Part shown: in pieces, positions 57,858 to 64,000 of the stretch | Layout: each line of letters opens with the position of its first letter | Numbering within the stretch: position 1 is the stretch's first letter | Source of the DNA: Linepithema humile | Taxonomy: Eukaryota > Arthropoda > Insecta > Hymenoptera > Formicidae | Direction of reading: 5' to 3' | DNA: 64,000 nt | Assembly: GCF_040581485.1 (NCBI RefSeq) | Contig: NC_090128.1 | Coordinates: forward strand, 21,069,431-21,133,430 | The notes under the pieces: generated by a model | Databases searched by the model: none | What the model saw: only the letters and a program-made list of their open reading frames with translations | Told to the model about the DNA's origin: nothing | Made by a program: the position numbers and the translations under genes

Positions 57858-60800
57858 TCTCTTATAGCAAATACCTATAGTATCTGGTTTAGTAGCCTGT
57901 AAATGCATGTATCCTGATTCTTCAAGGATATAACTCAGGTGAGATCCCAAAGGATACATTTTAGAATAATGTTCGCTCTCGACTACGAGTGATGGGATAA
58001 AAGCACCGAGCAATCTCCAAAAAAGGTTAGACTTGCTCATTATACCCATACACATATTTAAATGACCACCAAAAACACTGGAAGATAATTACGATTATTT
58101 TGTATTTATATATATATATATATATATATATTACGACTTATTGATTTATTACAAATATTATTAGTGACACGTACTTGTCTGGAAAGAGAGCAGCTAAATG
58201 TGCGGAAATAGCCGAACCCCAATCTCCTCCCTGTACGTAGAATTTCTTGAAGCCAAGACGCAACATAAGATTTTTGAATACAACAGATATCTAAAAATAG
58301 TAAACAATTGACAGGATTTATGCGCCGCAGAAATAAATATCAAATATTAGCAATATCAATACATTATTTTTATACTGTCTTTGATTATGTAATGCATAAA
58401 ATTATTCGTATTTAACAAACCTGTGCCGGGCCCATTCCTGGTCGTACAGCCGCTTGCGAGAATCCATATCCCGGAAGTGAAGGTGCTATCACCTCAAATA
58501 CAAAGTCTTTGTCAGGACGCGGTGTCGTTAATATAGGCAAAATTTTTTGAAACTCCACCACGGATCCTGGCCAACCATGTGAAATTAACAATGGAAGAAC
58601 TTTTATATTTTTTCGCTCCGGTGGAATATGTGGTTTCACATGATAAAAATGTATGTCCAGACCTGCAAATGATAATTTAAATTTATTAACTTTGCTCTAT
58701 TTTTTAAATGCAGTCATAATAACATTAATATTTTAATAACACAGTAACATGGCGGAATAGTATAGTATAGTAATATTTGAAAAACAATACAATTGAATTT
58801 TCCAAACCAGAAAATAACTTGGTAACTTCCGAGTTACCAAGTTTACAATTAAACTTTCATCGTGATTTAAATAAATACATTTATATTATATCGTCCGTTA
58901 TTGAATATAATAGACGATTGCTCTTTTAATAAACATAGATCAAGAATTAATTATCTGTGCGATTAAATTTGTACTTTGTATTCTGACGTAATAATAACAA
59001 AAGTATACATCTATCTAACTATATATCAAATCTAACTAACTATATACAAAAATAATTTAAACTTTGCTCGAAACTGACGATGATTCTTTTAGTCAAGTAA
59101 ACAGAATCATTCTAACGGTGCTTTTATGGTTGGACCGTGGCTGAATAATCTGGGTCGGCTTTCATTATCTCCCGTTAATATAGCTCTTACAAGATGATGA
59201 ATGGCAAGGAAAGAAAAAATATTAAATAAATGCTGGCCATCATTCATTTCAGAAAATAATTTTCCAGTTTATTGCAAAAATTTTACAAACGTTCTTTAAA
59301 AAAAACTGATAAATCGGTGGACACAAAAAATAATGTATTACCTTGTACATTGGTCACGTACTGAGGATACTTGTTTAGAAGCGCTTGCCGTTGAGACCAA
59401 TTATATTTTGTTTGCCAATATTCAAGAATATCTTTCAAATATGTCGAACTGATACCGTAAGTCCAAGCAGCATCTTCCAATGGTTCCACTAATTCTCTTC
59501 TTTTTGCAAGTCGTTCGTTCAAGTCGTCGATTACCTTATTAAAAAAATTGCATCTTAGAACAAAATTATTACTCGTTCTTCTTTCTTAATGAAAGATCAA
59601 TTAGTGATGCTTTCAAATCGTAAAGCTAAATTTTTTTTAGTCATAATCGATCCATTTTTTCAAACTTAAAATTGCTGGATAAAATAATAATAAACTTATT
59701 TCATTCTACATTTCTTTTCAGAGATTTTATTAAATAAAATATTTTATTTTCAAATATTCAACACACACAGTAAAATCTCTTAAATTCTTTCATATTTTAC
59801 ATTTATAATTAAAAATTCATATTAATGATGATAAAAATAATTAATGTACAAGGCTTTAGTGAGATTAACAAAATCAAATAAAATTCAATAGGAGCGTAAA
59901 GAGCCACAATGCAGGTTATTCGTCCGAAGGTTACAGTATATTTATTTAAAATTATTTCATTTACAAACGTTTCTGCCTGACATCCTTTTCTATCATCACT
60001 CGGAATTTTTTTGACCTTATTCTAATCATTAAGATCTCAACTGTTAACTGTTTAAGTATAACAGCTTTTCAATCTTCCACCTCGTTGCTTCTGCGTGGAT
60101 GAGCTTACTTTTTACATGTAATTATCACAAGTATGTATAAATCATTTCATAATCTCTGGTCAAATTACTTTTTATAACTTTAATTCTCATTGGATTTTAT
60201 TGCATTGATTGCAGTCCTAACTTTTTTATGTACTGAACAACATTTTCGTTGAAATGGATTTTGAACACTTTTTCCACATTATATTGTCTGTGTAATTACT
60301 GCGTTGCGATTTTTTCGTTTCTTATTGTACACTGAAGAAGGCTTGATGTTAGGCAGAAACGTTTGTAAATGTAAATAATTTTAAATGAATATACTATAAC
60401 CTTCACACGAATCACCTGCATTGTGGCTCTTTACGCTCCTATTGAATTTTATTTGATTTTGTTAATAGTGATATCTTTTATATCTTTTATATTTTTATTC
60501 TTTTTCTTATTTTAAAATTTTATTTATTCATTCTTAATTTTAAAATCTTTAAAAGTCTTATAAAAACATTTATCAATTTCTATGATAAATATTATCTGAT
60601 ATTTTAGTTAACATTTAAGTGAAACAGTGTTTATCGGCAAAACGACTTACTATGTATCTACTTTAACTGTTTAGAATTACAACGCTAAGTTGGAAAGCAG
60701 TATCATTATGTAATAGTCAAGGTCTGTTGACGTGATTAAATGACATTTATTTTCGTCGATAAAAAACATCGGCTGCGGTTGATATGCATTAATATGATAA

Positions 60801-61384
60801 GAACGCGTTATCAGACAACCAAACGATTAGATGAGATAAAAATTGAAAAATAAATAACTGCAAGTATGTACTGGTCATAATCAGTAATATAATTGATATT
60901 TATCTTTTTAGTGTAATTACAATGTAATTACAGTGTAATGTACGTCTTGCATAATAGGTCAACAAGAATATCACTTCAAAGATCTATTATTTGCTTTAAT
61001 GAATAAACATTTTTTTTATTCTCTTGCGTGACTTACCGACTTTGATATATTAATGACAAAAGGTCGTATTTCCTTCGATGCTCCTTTATTTTTTTCCGGA
61101 CCCCAGAAAGTTTCGGGCAAGTTCGGTATTTCTGTGACGGGATTAGAGCTGCACGGAAGTTTATAATATTAATTCTTTTTTATGTATACACTAATCGTGA
61201 GTTAATCATTTTTGAGTGTATAAAGATTGAAAAAAGTGCCGGAAGAAATTTACAGAGTTTGGAATCAATGTTTTGTTTAATCTTTGATAAAACGTTTTAG
61301 AAATTTATTTATTCGATGCACTCACCGGAACAGAAAAGCTATGCCGATGGTGATAACCAAAATCACCGTTGTAGTTTTCCACAT
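56196..61384 (-). CDS. JHEH: Juvenile hormone epoxide hydrolase, tandem copy B
   Basis: Eight exons: 61326-61384, 61037-61148, 59342-59534, 58421-58662, 58175-58290, 57875-58077, 56581-56815, 56196-56463; 475 residues, intact. Intron positions and phases equal copy A; exon lengths differ only in exon 1 (one Met fewer) and exon 6 (one codon more, CMGIMSK against CVVMSK). Asp225 in GGDWG is the nucleophile, Glu402 the likely acid, His429 the base and HGWPGS the oxyanion motif (ISHGW here, ILHGW in A). The membrane anchor is conserved (TTTVILVITIGIAFLF). Same role: hydrolysis of juvenile hormone epoxide at the ER. Exon 4 and intron 4 are much closer to copy A than exon 3 is, suggesting gene conversion. 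Introns hold large repeats (57075-57819; 59864-60466). Confidence 0.96.
57075..57819. mobile_element. 745-bp mariner/Tc1-like foldback element in JHEH-B intron 6
   Basis: Termini CAGGGTGTTTTATTTTAATC and GATTAAAATGAAACACACTG, flanked by TA on both sides (57073-57074, 57820-57821). Inverted arms of about 300 bp are clearly paired (for example GACCTTCATATGACCTTCAA and its inverse near 57210). The central part (57361-57520) is unpaired. No transposase frame. A (TA)n run follows. Confidence 0.88.
57820..57853. repeat. (TA)n microsatellite
   Basis: TA run starting at the element's target site, 21 bases from exon 6; a second TA run is at about 58111-58132 in intron 5. Confidence 0.9.
59864..60466. 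mobile_element. Inverted-repeat element with CTGAAGA...GAAAC motif, in JHEH-B intron 2
   Basis: Ends ATTAACAAAATCAAATAAAA and its inverse; arms of about 140 bp share ATTCAATAGGAGCGTAAAGA and CATTTACAAACGTTTCTGCC. The short element at 6564-6694 has the same termini. The right arm holds CTGAAGAAGGCTTGATGTTA then GGCAGAAACGTTTG (60332-60366), similar to hammerhead-ribozyme cores in Penelope-like elements. Function not established. Confidence 0.7.
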
Positions 61385-62695
61385 CGTGCGTCTGTCTCGT
61401 TTAACGTAAAGTGTACGACTGGACACGACTGAAGCATGTAGCAAGCTGACGTCGTAATCGGAGATAGTGGGGATAAATGATAGTTTACTTAAGTATTCTT
61501 GTTAATGTTTTTGTGTTATTAATATCTCTGATATGTTGTCTCGGAAATTTCTCTTACAAATAAGCAGATTGTTTAAAGTTTATATCTTCTTACTTACGCA
61601 TTTTTTAATCAATTTTAAATTAAATTTTTTATATAACTTTTTAAAATCATAACTTACTTACAAATTATTGGTGCATTAATATTATTGATAAAAAAATAAT
61701 TTTAAAAAATATTTTTTAAAACTGTTGTTTGTATATCTTTTCTTATTGTTTACTAAATTATAAATTATTATACTTACGTGTGTTTATTTAGTACAATCAG
61801 ATTATTTATATCTAATTAGTGTAGCATAAATGTGCAGCAAACTATATGAAGCAACCTATTGTTAATTTATCGTAGTTGCACACTTACAGGAAATTGCGAC
61901 AGTAATAGAGGTATATGATTAAAGAAATATACCGTTCTACTTATTCTATTTAACATCCTCTAACTTACGCTAAGTTCTTATCGATTCTGTATGTTTTTGC
62001 GTACTTTATTATTTATATTTAAATATAAAAATACATTCTTAATAGAAAAACATCAATATTATTGGACTGTATAATTTACAATTACAATTTAAAATTAAAA
62101 ATATTTGTTACATTTGTCATATATAATACGTTTCTATTTTTTTAATGTTTTATTTATTTATATATATATTTTTTTTCAAGTAAGTACTTCAAAAACTTTC
62201 TAAAAGAATAATAGTGCGCGATTTGAGTTCTTTTTGTTCTTATTGTTTGCACCACGTGTTCACGTTGTTTACATTGAATAAAACATTAATAATTTATTAA
62301 ATTAAAGTTCAATTACTGGCAACAGAAAAATGATATTTCAACAGATTTTTCTCTTGTGGCTGTACGTATTAAAATCTTTCTTTACAACACGCGGTAACGA
62401 AGAACATGCTTCTTATTTTGATACATGCTTGGTTTCTTCTTTCGTATCATGCGCATGTTTTATTCAGCGCAATTTGCAAATCAATTTCATGTTAAACGGA
62501 ATCAATTTTCACATACGAATCCATTCTTTTAAGCAGTTGAACAAAACAATATTTACGATTCTAAAATATTAAACTTGATTACCGACAGATAGTTTTACAT
62601 TAAATCGGAAACAAAATCCATTTATTTTACCGTTTTCCTTTTTTCTTCACACTATCTATTTAAATAAGTATCTAAAATAAGCTAATATATTATCC
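61385..62695. other. No gene seen; 5' flank of JHEH-B
   Basis: The first few hundred bases probably hold the JHEH-B promoter; the rest is AT-rich. The frame at 62330-62572 is not supported by splice sites or family. Confidence 0.5.
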
Positions 62696-62802
62696 AGTAT
62701 ATTAGGAAAAGCAAATTACGTATTTCAAGACTTTAAATCGTAATTTTTAGTATATTAGGAAAGGCAAATCACGTATTTCAAGACTTTAAATCGTAATTTT
62801 TA
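62696..62802 (+). repeat. 53-bp tandem duplication, two copies
   Basis: AGTATATTAGGAAA... units start at 62696 and 62749 and differ at two or three positions. Confidence 0.9.
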
Positions 62803-62817
62803 GTGTATAGTACTCAG

Positions 62818-62885
62818 ATAGCCAAATGTTAGCAGTGTTAGCAGATTGACATCAAATGTGAAATTTAACAACACTGTCAACATTT
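62818..62885. mobile_element. Small MITE, CAAATGTTGGC family
   Basis: Begins AGATAGCCAAATGTTAGCAG and ends with an approximate inverse (ACTGTCAACATTTTG). Related to 35146-35235 and 48719-48795. Confidence 0.5.
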
Positions 62886-64000
62886 TGTTTACTAAGTACG
62901 TTATATTTTTATTTTAGCAAGTAATACTTTGATGAATTTAAAATTGATTTTTGGTTCAGTAAAATCATTAAAGATATAGAATACAAAATAATAAGAGTAC
63001 ATAATTGCTGATTGTTAAATATACCAAGAAAATTCGAAAACAAGATTAAGATGCGTATGTAGGAACATAGGATATGGTATACAACTATAGGATTCAATTA
63101 AAACAATAACAAATACATATATTTCTCGAAATGTGATACAATAGGTTTTTTGTGTTGGTGGTCATATCTAATTTTTTCTCGTGTTTTACTTTTTTTTTTT
63201 TTAAGTGGATCGGACGATTATTTTTCATTGAAGACGCGGCGGTGTCCTCTATCTCATTTTCTTACCATTCTATTTGGAGCAAAGCCGGCGGCCGCGTCTG
63301 TCGCGCTGCTATATAATTCTCTACTATTTTATTTATTACTATCATCGGATTGCGGTGTATGTCAATCATGCTAACGCGCTTCTTATAGGCCAATAACTTG
63401 TGCCGAGAGCCACATCACACTGCACACTCAGCATTATTAATGGCAGCGAAAAAATAATCGAGAAAAAAAAGAAACAAATTGTAATCCAATTCGTGTTGAT
63501 AATATACGACTTTCAATAAAATAAACCTGATAATCGGATAATTATCTCACATACTTAAAGATCGTGTTGCAAAACTGAATAGTATGCATGGAGAAATAAT
63601 TTTTCCCGTCTGCAAAATTTCGTATTGCCTTTAATGATGACGAGTGTGCGTGACAAGCAGAACACGCGCGCGAACTTGGTATTGGCTCGCGCTAAATCTT
63701 CAAGTAGATATTGCGGATAAATGAAAAACTTCCTTGCAGTCTACGTTATATGCATTATAATTATAATAATGACGTGAGAAACTTTGTATACAATCAAACG
63801 CGAAATTTCATTTTCCGCTATTACACTTTCGTCCGCAATACCATGCTATTTTTGTTCATTTAATTCATTGCATTAGAATAACGAGTCATATAATGACATT
63901 AGATAACGATAACTTACATCGTGACATTATCGGAAAGTAAAATTTTCTGCCGCTACTGAAATTATGTACGATTTTATATAGCAGATTTGCAAAAATCCGC
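62886..64000. other. No gene seen
   Basis: AT-rich with a short GC-rich patch near 63270-63310. The frame 63150-63374 is hydrophobic by composition and has no support. Confidence 0.5.

Noticed and set aside
63150..63374. Hydrophobic 74-codon frame
   Set aside because: Poly-T and GC-rich patches create it; no start context, splice or family support.
1..64000. CRISPR arrays, bacterial operons, prophage or rRNA/tRNA genes
   Set aside because: None seen; intron-containing genes and eukaryotic transposons show this is animal nuclear DNA.

Overview
The window reads as insect nuclear DNA, most likely hymenopteran and probably an ant. It is AT-rich with CpG-rich patches, has multi-exon genes with short GT-AG introns, carries two juvenile hormone epoxide hydrolase genes, and is loaded with transposable elements. 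The species assignment is inference; no rRNA, tRNA or mitochondrial marker was found.

Layout, left to right. 0-15.2 kb is almost all mobile DNA: a solo LTR (83-990, 6-bp target duplication); a 1.29-kb foldback element with 9-bp duplications (1889-3174); a decayed hAT-like element with BED zinc-finger coding remains (about 5015-8514); and a complete Ty1/Copia element (10600-15178) with LTRs that differ at only 2 of 269 positions but a broken pol. From 15.2 to 30 kb there are minus-strand exons of one or two unrecognised host genes (16022-16200; 27233-27310; 29778-30012). Between them sits a 6.45-kb DNA transposon (17235-23682) with a damaged CACTA/Mirage/Chapaev-type transposase and, beside it, a fully intact eight-coding-exon gene for a DUF4806-type protein. 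This pair is the most unusual thing in the window.

30-36 kb holds a candidate plus-strand first exon and a composite repeat in which four essentially identical 149-bp Harbinger-like MITEs sit within 1.1 kb, each with a TTA/TAA duplication. 34.8-39 kb is a compact housekeeping pair in divergent orientation: a PPIL1-type spliceosomal cyclophilin (minus) and the ER class I alpha-1,2-mannosidase (plus), sharing a 538-bp intergenic promoter. 39-51 kb is mostly noncoding, with one small acidic, Cys-tailed protein exon (40823-41167) and CpG-rich patches that may be 5' exons.

51-61.4 kb contains two tandem minus-strand genes for juvenile hormone epoxide hydrolase, each with eight exons and 475 codons, identical intron phases and complete catalytic residues. 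Exon 4, intron 4 and the adjacent part of exon 5 are much more alike between copies than exon 3, which points to gene conversion. Their introns host several MITEs, including a 182-bp near-perfect palindrome with a perfect 8-bp duplication. 61.4-64 kb has only small repeats.

Functionally, PPIL1 (splicing) and ER mannosidase I (glycoprotein quality control) are ordinary cellular genes. The two JHEH copies would act together in breaking down juvenile hormone. Everything else recognisable is transposon-derived. Exon boundaries were set by hand from GT-AG sites and reading-frame continuity, with no transcript evidence.
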